A stretch of 64,000 nt of DNA from Setophaga petechia (lineage: Eukaryota > Chordata > Aves > Passeriformes > Parulidae): assembly GCA_024362935.1 (NCBI GenBank), contig JANCRA010000040.1, positions 1,550,001 through 1,614,000 on the forward strand, in the 5' to 3' direction. Shown piece by piece: positions 11,846 to 22,500 of the stretch. Below the pieces are notes generated by a model that did not search any database, had not been told where the DNA came from, and worked only from the letters and a program-made list of their open reading frames with translations. Every line of letters begins with the position of its first letter. The stretch's first letter is position 1. The position numbers and the translations under genes were made by a program.

Positions 11846-14800
11846 TATGAATCACAGGTAATAGTGGGAAAACAAATTCAGCTCAGAATGTAATTTGGTT
11901 GGCGTGATGGTCGTTATCAGAAAATTATACATTCTAATCAAGCCATCACCAAGTCTGACTCATATTTTATTACCAGGGGTCTATCATATTCCAGCTCCAC
12001 TCCCAGTTCTTATTTACCTGGCACAGAAGAACATATGTGAGAGGAACAACAAGTGGATACAGCTCTTGGTAGTCTTGATGGAAGTGTGCTATTACAGAAC
12101 CACTGTAACCCAAACTTCCCATGAAAATTTGACTTAAGGTAATCAGGCCTTCTATTAACATATCTGGCCTATTCTTAGCCCCTCTCTATAACTTTAAGCT
12201 TTTGCTGAAGTGCACTGGATTTGAGTCCTGGCCTCAAGTTTTGAGGTTATTATATTTTCAGACATCTTGTGAACATCAAAAGCTGGGTAGAGGAGCCAGA
12301 CTTCCACTCCTTTAGGAAAAAGCCAGTTGCATCTGTGTTTTGTGTATATTGTATCAGCCACCTGACTGATCTCAGGTGATACTGCACGTCTCAGCTGATA
12401 CCTGCACACCATGAGGAAGCCCAAGATAGCACAGTTCATATTGTCTTGGGGACAACACTGGCGGAAACTGGTGGTGAAGAATGAAACATGACCTCTATCT
12501 TTATTTAAAAAGTTATATTTAAGTTTTGAACTCGTTTGATTCACCAAACCAAATTATTCCTTGGTTCCAAATTTCAGCTCATGCATGGTCAACCCTGTGA
12601 AGCAGACCATCCTTTACTGCTGGTGTTGGCAGAAGGCTGCAGGCTTGTTTTTATGCAGCTTAGACCATTTGTGACAGCTTTGCATTAACTTAAAAAAAGA
12701 CAATAAACTGCATAGCAAAATTAAATTTATTTTAAACCAGTAACAAAATCATTCTAAATTCCTTTCCAAGAAGTACATAACAGACTTTCCTTAGCTTCTT
12801 TTTAATACGACAAAAGAGACAAAGAAACAAATTTAGTTAGTTAGCCCCAGTCCCATGATAGATTCATGGGACAGTCACCACCAGGATTTCAGAGCCTCCT
12901 GATTACCAGTGCATCTCTCCCTCCCCAGCCCATCTAGGCCTTCTGGCTGTGACAAAACTAGCAGCTGCTTGCAAAAAAACAAGCTGAAGGAAAGAGATAA
13001 CAGCACCTGAATGCTACATAAACGTCAGGATTGTGGTAGCTCTCTCTAATAATATAAACCAATTATGTTCTTCTGGCTCTGGTTTCCATCTTAAAAAGGA
13101 TTAGTCATAGGGTTATGCAGAATAAGGGAATTAGCCTTTCACCTCTGAAAAATGTAAGTTCAAATCTTAGTTGAGGTCATGAATGAAAATCAGTTTCTTC
13201 CACTCCAGCTTGTGGTTGTCTATTAGGAAAACACAACACAAATTGGCAGAACAGTCCCAGGAGAGGAATAGCAACAGCAGCTTGTGATATACACAGAGTG
13301 TGTGCGTACATATATTGTATACAAAGTGCATATATACATATAACCACTTACACTAAAGAGTGGCGAGGGTGGAATAGGAGAGCACATTTAGAGACAGGAT
13401 GGCTTTGAAATGTTTTGAAATTTGACACTGAGTCCTAATCAAGAGATCTGACGTGGAGCTTTAGTCCTGCGATAACCCTTGGAATAATCTTCCCCAAGCA
13501 ATCCTCCCCTTTAATCACCTCACACTGCAATACCTAGTCTAAGCTAGTCCTCAAAGCTCCTCTTCAGTTTCAGCAGAAAGACATGCACAAGGCTATCTAT
13601 TCCACCTGCCTCCCACACCCATCCAATGATTACAGGACAATAAATGTTCACAGTCCTTGGGAAGCTGATCTCAATTTCTCCCTCCCCCTTAGGTTGAGAT
13701 ATACTCAACCTAAATCCCTTCCCATTCCACATCTCTGTTTTGTCCAGTCTATTGATTAAGCTTCAAATACGGGTGACTCTTTTCACTGAAAATTCACAGA
13801 AACAGGATTTTCTTATGTGCCATGGAAATTCAGTGTGACAAAAACAACAATAAATTATTAGGATTGGGATGGCAGATCTCATTTTATGGGCAATTTCCAG
13901 CAGGTAAAAAGGGGGTGGAAAATTATGGACAACAAAATAAAATTCCTCTAACTAAGGCTTTGGTTTCTACATTAAAAGTATTAACATTTCATGGAAAAGA
14001 TGAAACCCAGACCAGAGGGTGTTGATAAGTGAATCTTCTGTTCCTCCAGAAAGATCCTTCTTGATCAGAGAAGATACACCCTTTTGTACAGGCTCATGAC
14101 AGCAGTGGACAAGAACACAGACTTTCATTTAAACAGTGGGCTTAAGCTGACTTAAAGATATAGACTTGTATTTAAAAAAATCCAAATTGAATAGAAATGG
14201 AAGAGGTATAAAAGGTATAAGACTCCAGCTCCTACCATGGTGTACACAATGAGAACAGCCAACTCAAACTGAGATCGTTAAAAGTAGGAACAAAAAGTAT
14301 GGAAACTGCATTTTAGCTCTAAGTGTCCCTTGGTTTTGCAGAAATGTGTGCTGAAATAACAAACATAGAGGAGATACAATTTTTTCTTCTGTGGAATACC
14401 TGAAATTCAAGAGATTTTGCCAAAGGGATCCTCTGCCCTGAAATTTCATTTGTGCTCCAGAAAAATTTTGACTTCTGTGACCAAGTACAGATTTAGAAAG
14501 CCAAATCAACAAATCACAGAGAACAAAGTGCTTGAATGTATCTCCAGAAAGCAGTCATTTGTCTTCAGAATGAACAGGGGAAAAAATTTAAAAAAATAAT
14601 AAGACAAACAAGAGAGTTTAGCCTCAGGCAGCAGAGCAATGCAGGGAATATTTGATTGCTCCACCATTCAGGCAATTCCTGGTCTTACCCTGCAAAACAA
14701 ATAGAGCTAGCCTTTAGAAAACTTTAGATTACTTTCAAAAATAAACACAAGGCATGGCTAATTTTGCTAGACATAGAAGAAAATTTTCCCAAAATTAAAA

Positions 14801-16539
14801 ATATAAAGGTCTTAACAATCCAACTGTGAAGAATATATCTCTTCCTTTGAGATGGAGAGCTTTCTGCAACGAGTTATTTTATAACAACTGCAACAATCAA
14901 TAGGATTTAAATACCTATTTCACTTTCAAAGAGAATTTGGTTAATTGGAAATAAGGCTACTAAAAAGCTGAGTAAGATCATCCACAGATCATATAATGCA
15001 TTTTAATCAATCATTTTGCAAAGCAAATAAGATTAACATTTATCATTTATCCTTTGACAGATAATACTAAACAATAATTCCCATCTATGTTACTGATACT
15101 AATGAAAAGAGTGGAAATTCAGAGCAGATAAGGAACATGCTCTTTACAGGTTGCTGAGGCAGGAAAGGTACCAGTTTTATTCCTGTCTGCCTGTTTTTCT
15201 ACTGTCAAATGCCAGTGCATCCACAAAAGTCAGACTCTTGTTCCAAAGCCAGAACACTCACTATGTTTCACATTTTGTGGCAGGCTCATACTTCAGGCTA
15301 AGCTCAGGCCATAGCTTTCTAATTTTTCTCTAAATCACTTGGTACACTTTTGGGAGTTATTAAATGAAGTGAGCAATGATACATAACAATTGTGTGTGAC
15401 AGGGAGAAATACATTGTTCCTCTTGTGGGGACAAACTGCAAACCTGGATAATGCCAGCAGCAAAGCCTACCTTGAAAAGCCACATTTATGCTCAGGGGCA
15501 GTTTAAGCTTTCGACAAACAGTTAAAGATAAATCCTGTAGTAATGACAGACAACAAAATGGTACAGCTCTCCTGAAAGCACTTACACAGATTCTGGAAAG
15601 ATGCCCAGAAAGAGCCTCAGGCATGAAAATAAATGATAATGTGTGTAAGTTTCCCATAACAAGTCCATAAGTCTAGAGTAGTACATAGATAATGGGCAGA
15701 GTGAATAACAGCTTTCTGAAAGGGGAAATTGGAACAGAGGCAGATAAAGGGAAACACTGTATCACAAAAGTTATTCTTAAAATATTCTTAAAGATTCATT
15801 AGGGAAAAATCCTCCTTTGCACTGCTGAATACAGAAAACAGGCATTTCCTCGGATCAGCTACCTTTTCAACTTCTGGAGAAAGAAAAAGGAAAATCAAGT
15901 GAACTCTTGCTTCTATCAAGAATGAGCCTGTCCTGTCAAGTTGCAGTTATTAGTTTCCTGTATCAGAACTGCAAAATAACTATTTAGGAGTCACAATTCT
16001 CAGAAGAAGGTTCTTCTTTGGTCCAAGCCATGAAGCCGTGATAACTCCAGCTGTAGTTTGAAAAGGACCATGTTGCTTTACATATTGCCTACGTTAAACA
16101 GAAAGCATCTGAAGTAGGGTTGTTTTCTTTTTTTTAAATCAGTGTAAATAAGACTGGCACAAAAGTCCCCATGCACGATTTTATGTTCACTCCAACCAGG
16201 ACTACTTCAGCTTATCTAAAATTGACTAGGATTTTAAACTGAACTACAAACTCTTTAAAAAATAAAAAAAGTCCACAAAGTAATCTTTAGCATTTTGATT
16301 ACAACATTGCACCTTAAGCCTCGAAGAAGCAATGAGCCACATTAAGTTACTTACCGTTAGAAAAGACAGGAACTTGTCCTGTTTTTTCAAACTAACGCCA
16401 GAAGGCAGGTTACCTCAGGATCTAATTCTTGAAAACCTGAGGGGCATACCTTCCTCTGAAAGCAGGACAACCATACGGCGTGACCTGGATGGCCTGAAAA
16501 CAATGTGAAGTAGGGCACGAAACCCTCCCTCTCAGCAGA
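11846..16539. other. AT-rich non-coding upstream flank of MTNR1B
   Basis: No exon, transposon or structured repeat can be supported. Small low-complexity stretches occur, such as alternating TA/CA bases at 13305-13342. Distal regulatory elements for MTNR1B could lie here but have no clear sequence mark. Confidence 0.5.
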
Positions 16540-17333
16540 GTTACGTCTGCTGAGAGCGGCGCTAATTGCCGGTGCCCGCTGTGCGAGCGCGGTGTCACAG
16601 TGCCAGTGGCACGTGGCGGCTGTGCCACGCCGCCAGCCAGGCACGGCGACAGGCGGGCTGTGCCCTCCTCTGCCGCACGCCTCTCGCTTGTTTATTTAAT
16701 GCAAATGAGCATATGGCAGCTGTCACTTTGGGGGGCCCAAAGGAAACGATATGTTTCAAGCGTAATTGCAGAGTGAAGCCCGTCGGTGCCCTTCTGTCAG
16801 CCCTGCAGCTTGGAGGGAAAATCCCGCGGAACGCGCCCGGCTTCCGAAGCCGACAAGGGGGCGGGCACGTCCCGTCCGTGGCGCTCGCAGCTACGGCCCC
16901 ACGGGCGCTGCCCTCAGTCTCGACCTCACCGCTGTGTTCAAACACGAGGCACAAGGCCACGGCGAAGGCAGGGTACGACCCCTTCAGATCTGCTGCCAGG
17001 CCGACAGGAGGGAATGTGCCAGGAACACTCGTCTGGGCGCACCGTGTGCCTGGCGGCGACAGCGGCGGGGGGAGCGCTGGCCTTGCGCGGCCGGGAACAC
17101 CGCGGTCCGAGCAGCGGGGCAGGGAAACAACAACCAAACCAACTCCCCAGAACCAAATCACAAACAACCCCCAAACAAGCGCTCTCCCGGCGGCGGATGG
17201 CGGATGTCCGCGACTGAGCCCTGGGGCAGGAGCAGCGTTTTGGGTCAGGGGCTTCTCCGCCAGCCTCGCCTGTCCCCGCGGCTCTCCGGCCACGCAAGCT
17301 GTCACTGGGGATGGCCGAGCGCGGCTGCCTCCA

Positions 17334-17399
17334 CTACCCACGGATGCTGCTTCTGCTACCCGCGGATGCTGCTTCTGCTACCCGCGGATGCTGCGTCCG
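17334..17399 (+). repeat. 22-bp tandem repeat, three copies, upstream of MTNR1B exon 1
   Basis: Units at 17334-17355, 17356-17377 and 17378-17399 share the core CGGATGCTGC. The first two units differ at one base, and the third diverges in its last few bases. The array sits about 270-330 bp upstream of the start codon inside the CpG island, so it is likely part of the promoter or 5' UTR. Confidence 0.9.
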
Positions 17400-17664
17400 C
17401 CCCGGCAGCCCCCGCCGCTCCCGCTCCGCGCCGCCGCTCCCGCCAGCCACCGCCTCCCTCCCCTGGCAGGCGGGGCTGGGCCCGCCCCCGGGCTTCCCCC
17501 ACCGCCCGCGAAAGGGGAGGGGGCTCTGGCACCGCCCCATCCCCGCCTCTGCCGGCGGAGCAGCGCCCGGCGCGCCCCTTAAAGCCGTTCCCGCCCGCCC
17601 GCGCGGGCAGTCCGCGGGGCCGCCGCCGGTCACCGCGGGGAGGCGCCGGGACGGGGTGGCCGCG

Positions 17665-17881
17665 ATGCTGGAGAACGGCTCCCTGAGGAACTGCTGCGAC
17701 CCGGGCGGGCGCGGCCGCCTGGGCTTGGCGGATCGGGAGGCGGCGGCGGCGGGCGCCCCGCGGCCCGCCTGGGTGGTGCCGGTGCTGTCCAGCGTGCTGA
17801 TCTTCACCACCGTGGTGGACATCCTGGGCAACCTCTTGGTCATCCTCTCCGTCTTCAAGAACCGCAAGCTTCGGAACTCAG
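17665..17881 (+). CDS. MTNR1B: Melatonin receptor type 1B, coding exon 1 (residues 1-72 plus first base of codon 73)
   Basis: MTNR1B is a class A GPCR of the plasma membrane that binds melatonin and, in the family, couples mainly to Gi to lower cAMP. This exon encodes the extracellular N-terminus (1-35) and helix 1 (about 37-63). It carries an N-glycosylation sequon at Asn4 (N-G-S), a Cys-Cys pair at 10-11, an Ala4 run at 26-29, and the helix-1 G-N motif with N1.50 at Asn56. The start MLENGS...NCC matches mammalian MT2 better than MT1 or Mel1c, which supports subtype 1B. I chose the ATG at 17665 because of this match and because it has G at -3. The frame stays open upstream to 17311, but that stretch is GC-rich CpG-island sequence with no receptor similarity. 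The exon ends at a clean donor (CAG/GTAAGG), leaving a phase-1 intron. That is the conserved family position just after helix 1 (RNSG/N). Confidence 0.97.
17738..17756 (+). repeat. GCG trinucleotide run encoding Ala4 in the receptor N-terminus
   Basis: A short GCG run lies inside coding exon 1 and encodes Ala26-Ala29 between the glycosylation site and helix 1. Such runs are prone to length change. The corresponding human MT2 segment is not alanine-rich as I recall it. Confidence 0.75.
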
Positions 17882-18758
17882 GTAAGGGCTTGACCCCCGC
17901 ACCCTGCCCCGGCGGTGGCAGGGAGCAGCGAGCGCTCAGAGTCCTGCTGTCCTTGTCCTCGCTTCCAGCTGTCCTGAGGAGTCCAGCCCTCTTGCGGAGT
18001 CCGTGCGGGCCGCCCGCTGAAGGCGGGGTGGCAGAGCCCCCATACGTGGGTTCTTGCCCTGTAGTGTGTGCAGGGACCCCCAGGCGCTCAGTCGCCCTTC
18101 CCAGCGCACCGCCTCTGCACTCCCCTTGGGCTCCGTGCTGCCCTCCGTCCGGGAACGCAGGTCCTTCAGTGGTTCCTAATGAGGCATTATGTGGTCTCTA
18201 TGGAGCTCCCGAGGAGGGGAATCGGTGCCATCCGGCGACAAAAAGCGTGCCCAAAGCCGTCGGAGGAGTGAAGGAGGAGCTTTTAAAACTTGCTCAAGAG
18301 TCCTAAAGATACGGTGCTGTGCATGCGTGGGGAAGCGGCTCAGCCCGCTCTCTGGAGCCCGCATCAGAGTTCACGGTACTCTTCACGAAATCGCCTTCTT
18401 GTCTCCTCATCGCTTATTCTTCAACCAGAACGCAACAAATAAAGTGCGGTGTTGTCTTTGAATCGTGTCTACACTTTCTCCTTGTGTGTGCTAGAATGTT
18501 GCTCTGCGGTTTTTACTTGCTAAACGCACTGGCTTTATCTCCTCATCTCTGCCGGGCTGGTTACCACGTGTTTCAAACTACAAAAGTCTGTAGTTTCTCA
18601 CCAACTTCTCTGATTTGCCTCCTGGCCCTGATTCGCGCACGTCCCGCGGCGTGCGGATCCTGCAGCCCCTCCGGCTCCCCCGTCGATGGAGCCGATTGTT
18701 CCCTGATGCGCCGAGCTGGGCGCACCCGCACTCGGCTGGATGCTGGGTGTCGGTGCAG

Positions 18759-18765
18759 TATAAAG
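18759..18765 (+). promoter_or_regulatory. TATA-box-like element in intron 1
   Basis: TATAAAG is preceded by GCAG and followed by CGC, a GC-rich setting expected around real TATA boxes. No initiator or downstream exon can be demonstrated, so promoter activity is an inference. Confidence 0.35.
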
Positions 18766-19028
18766 CGCTACCCCCGAAATTGTGGCGTATCTAATAGTTC
18801 TTGTAGTACTTAGCTGTTCCCGGAACTCCTCATTCCTTCGAGACTCGAGTTCCCTCGTTTTCCATGCGCACGCAGGTCGGGGTAACCAAACTTTGCTGGG
18901 AGCTGGCAGGAGTCCGGAGCACTACGCTCCCCACTCTCGGAGCCAGAGGGCTCTGCCATCGATCCTCTGTGTCAGCGGGTGCTCACTTGCCACCGGGAAG
19001 GAGGGAGAGCTGCTGGCTTGTTTCTCCT

Positions 19029-19055
19029 GGGGGTAGTGGGGGTGTGGGTTTGGGG
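19029..19055 (+). other. G-quadruplex motif in intron 1
   Basis: Four G-runs of 5, 5, 3 and 4 bases (19029-33, 19038-42, 19046-48, 19052-55) are separated by loops of 3-4 bases. This fits the standard intramolecular G4 pattern. The G-rich strand is the sense strand of MTNR1B. Confidence 0.75.
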
Positions 19056-19515
19056 TGTTTTTAACCAGTGTCGCTTCCCGAGCGCCGTCGTATCTCACGT
19101 GCGGTGACTAGAGCTCCTGCTAACGGGGAGCAGTTCGCTCTTACTCTAAGTTAAATCGGACTTAGGGGCAAAAGCAGTTTATGGAGGGGTAACTCTTGCG
19201 CTCCCCAATCGCCGCACGTCTAGCTGCAGGCGGGAGATGCCAGCAAGTCCCGTTTACACAGGGGTGAGAGATCACACTCCCCCGAGCAGCACCGAACCTG
19301 AGAACGTCTGGAAGGGTGGTTTGGCACAGCGAGGGAAGATATGGGGTGGCCGCTGCTCGTCCGTGCGCTTGTGCTTGGGGTACGGACACCCACGGGGGAG
19401 CAAGCCAAGAGGAGCAGAGCCGTGCCGAGGTCGGCAGTGCCGCAGCCCTGCGTGCCCCGAGCGGGACCGCGGTCGCCGAGCAGCGCCGGGCGCTGCCCCG
19501 GGCCAGCGGAGCTGA

Positions 19516-19565
19516 GCTGGGCTGGGCTGGGCTGGGCTGGGCTGGGCTGGGCTGGGCTGGGCTGG
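19516..19565 (+). repeat. (GCTGG)10 pentanucleotide array
   Basis: Ten uninterrupted GCTGG units are preceded by one GCTGA. The resulting GGG runs separated by CT make a long G4-capable, G-skewed tract on the MTNR1B sense strand. Confidence 0.95.
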
Positions 19566-22500
19566 GGGCCGCGGCGGGGCACGGAGTCCCGCGGGACCCG
19601 CCGTGACTCACCGGCGCTCTCCCGGCCCCCTCGGCACCGGGGGAAGGCGAGTTCCCGAGGGATTCGCGCCTGGACTCCGGGGGGAGGAAACGCCCAGGGA
19701 ACAGGGCTCTCGCTGGAGGGGGCGGCCGGCCCGAGGCACCAAATCCCGTCCAGGGGGAGGAAGAGAGGGACTCTCTTCTGAAACGTTCCCTTCACCCAAA
19801 CAACAGCAAAGGGAAGTTTGGACTTGAAGAGTGATGCCTGGAAGAGTAAGTTTCAAGATACTGATCAAAGTACTCTGTGGCACCCTGGGATTATTGGGAG
19901 AAAAAACCCAACTCCCAAATATCCCCCCCAGGAAAAAACAAAACCAAAAACAACACCACAAAACAAAAAATCCCCCAAACGTAGTCGTCTTACCTAGTTC
20001 AAATACCTGCTAATTGATCTCCTTCTAGGATAATCCTTAATGTGATGTCACTGACCCTGTCCCAAAGATCTCTTTATCTTTGATAAGTACTGTGAAAAAC
20101 AGCAGGGAATTCTTTCTGCATAATCTTCATAAGGTTAAATACCTTTTAAATTGGCAGTTCTTAGTTTTACATCAGGGGGAGATGACTCTTGGAGGTGTAA
20201 CTGAAAGGGCATAGTTTGGTAAATGTCTACAGAGTTCTTTTCAGGAAAAAATTCTTAGGGAGGAAGCAGAGTGGAAGAGGACTGGAAACTGATGTGAGTG
20301 GAGTGATGGAGGGGATGGGAAAGGAGCCCTTAGCCTCTGACAAAGAAAGGTAGAAAAGCAGGTGGACTTGCAGGTTTCTGTTCTGAACAAACAAGAAACG
20401 ATGTGTTTGTACCTGCAAGGGAAGTGAATGCAGCAGAAAGTGAAATGGTGAGGAAAAACAGCATGAAAGGAGTTTTGGACCTTGTCAGAGAAGAAAAAGA
20501 TGAAGTTGGGGGAATGGTTATGACGGGAAAACATCTAGATGATCGAAGGAAAAAGGAAGAGCTATACATCATGAGCACTTGACTCCCTTTGAAGAAGTTA
20601 GTGAGAGATTTTTCTTGGATGAGAGCTTGGGACTTCAAATAAGTCACAGGTATATAAGGAATAAATTAACCAGCTCTGCCTACTTCTGTGGCACAAGAAG
20701 TAATCATACCTTCAGAAAGCAATACAGATCTTGCAGTTTTTCCAGGATTTATCAACACTATTCTGTTCTAGACTTCACAGAGAGATCTGATAACAGGAAA
20801 CAATGTAGTTATGTATCACTGTCCTTAAAATTAAAGCATGACCAAAAGTAAATCTATTCTAATGCTGTTATATAATGGGAGGTGCAAGAATGGAGTGAAA
20901 TAAAATGACCTATTAGCCACTGGGCTTGTACCCTATTATGTTCAGCAGGAGAGAAATAAAGAATAGATAGGATTGGTGTTTCTGGACATTGCTCATTCAC
21001 TCCTCAAACATGGGAATTTTGCCAGCCTTACAACAAAATGATTGATTGTTTCAGATCACACAGGAGCCTCTTTCCCACATTTAAATTTGGTTTTGGGGAA
21101 AATCTGTGAAGACTTTTCCAAGTAATGCATAGAATAATTGGTATGAATCAACATGCTTGTCTTACATAACTGCACCCAGTCTTTCTGTGAGAGACTGAGC
21201 AACTTCTGATCTCTGAAAGTGATTTAATTTACAGAAATTAATGCTTTTATCAGTTCTAATTTGGGAAGAGAGCAATTTCATCTAACACACTACAAAATTA
21301 AATAAAACTTTGTATGTGGAAATAATAAAATTAAATCAGCTTGTCTTTCTATTTGAAATGTCAAATGTGTTCTGAATTTTCAGAAACAATTATTGATTTT
21401 GTGTGCCTGCAATTAAACATGCCCGGTTGATGGCACCTTTTATATTGCTGAACTTTTGAAGTGTTAAAGTTTACATGAGCTCAACAACCACCGCTGGGTG
21501 ATCAAGTATCCCGAAAGTGCTTCAAGTAAATCAAAGCCACTAGATGCTTTTAAGAACCTTAAAGATACTGTTGTATAGCTGTAGTGATAAATGTAACATT
21601 ATGGGCTGGGGTAAGAACCTGGTAGGAAGCACTCTAGAAAGTGGGAAGCAGCAAGGCATCTCCCAGAGGACAGAGATAAAGCAAACCATTTATACTTCAT
21701 TGGTCCTAAAGCCAGCATAAAATCAGTGAGAAGTGAGAATTAGGCACATTAACTCAATATCATTTCAAATAGTAATGAGGACTTGGGACCCTTTGACTTT
21801 TGGCAGAATATTAGTATTAACCTTGGTGCATTGCCAAAGAATGCATTAGTGGAAAGTGGTATTTTTAGTGCATTTTGTCAGCCTTCCTCACCCTCTCCAC
21901 TATTTTCCTTTCTATATATATCAGCTAACGCAGCACAGTGAGACTCTGATTTCCATTTGAATAGCAAGGTGCTGTTGTAACACAAATTAAATCAAAATTC
22001 ATGTTTCTTTTACCTGTAAGAGCATCAGTGTATTTGCATGTTTAGTTCTGTCTTATGTATATGTGGCTCTAGAGATGGACAATGCTTCTCATATGGTCCT
22101 CTGTACAAAATAAACAATCCTGCATGTAGGATTATAATATTGGTACTTATCCATCCACTAAATAAACTTGTTCAGCAATATAAGCAAGTCTTGTAGTATT
22201 TTTCCACACTCTTTCCCTTTCCATAACCCTCACTCCACATCTCTGTGATACAGCTGAAGGTAAGTTATCCCCATTGTCAAATGCTGTTTTCAGTTATTCC
22301 TCATCTCTTTGGCCACACCAGTTCTTTTTCCCTCCTTTATTCCTCTATTATTATTTTTCCTGTCCACTGGAATACAGGGTAGTTGTTTTCTGTGATGGAA
22401 TCCATCTATTACAAAATGACAGTAGAGAAACCTGTTTCTGAAACCACTTAGAAAAATTGTCCTTTAAGACCAGCAGTGACGCTGACAAGAATATATTTTG

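Larger units (their letters stand above)
16540..18080. promoter_or_regulatory. MTNR1B: CpG island covering the MTNR1B promoter region and coding exon 1
   Basis: GC content and CpG frequency rise sharply from about 16540 and stay high through exon 1 into the start of the intron, against an AT-rich background. GC-box-like CCGCCC and GGGCGG motifs occur between 17467 and 17610. No convincing TATA box lies just upstream of the ATG; the nearest AT-rich element is a short CTTAAAG near 17578. This is typical of a dispersed CpG-island promoter. The transcription start cannot be placed from sequence alone. A CACGTG E-box lies at 16610-16615. Confidence 0.85.
18600..19780. promoter_or_regulatory. Second GC/CpG-rich peak within intron 1
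   Basis: After a dip around 18400-18600, GC and CpG content rise again to about 19780. The segment contains a TATAAAG box at 18759-18765 with GC-rich flanks, CACGTG E-boxes near its edge and inside it (18565-18570, 19096-19101), a G-quadruplex motif and a GCTGG pentamer array. It could be a shore or extension of the main island, an enhancer, or an alternative or non-coding promoter. No conserved exon is recognisable in it. Confidence 0.6.

Noticed and set aside
16566..17582. A 338-residue + strand open frame and several overlapping frames on both strands upstream of exon 1
   Set aside because: They arise from GC-rich CpG-island sequence that has few stop codons. They are Pro/Ala/Arg-rich, overlap each other in several frames and resemble no known protein.
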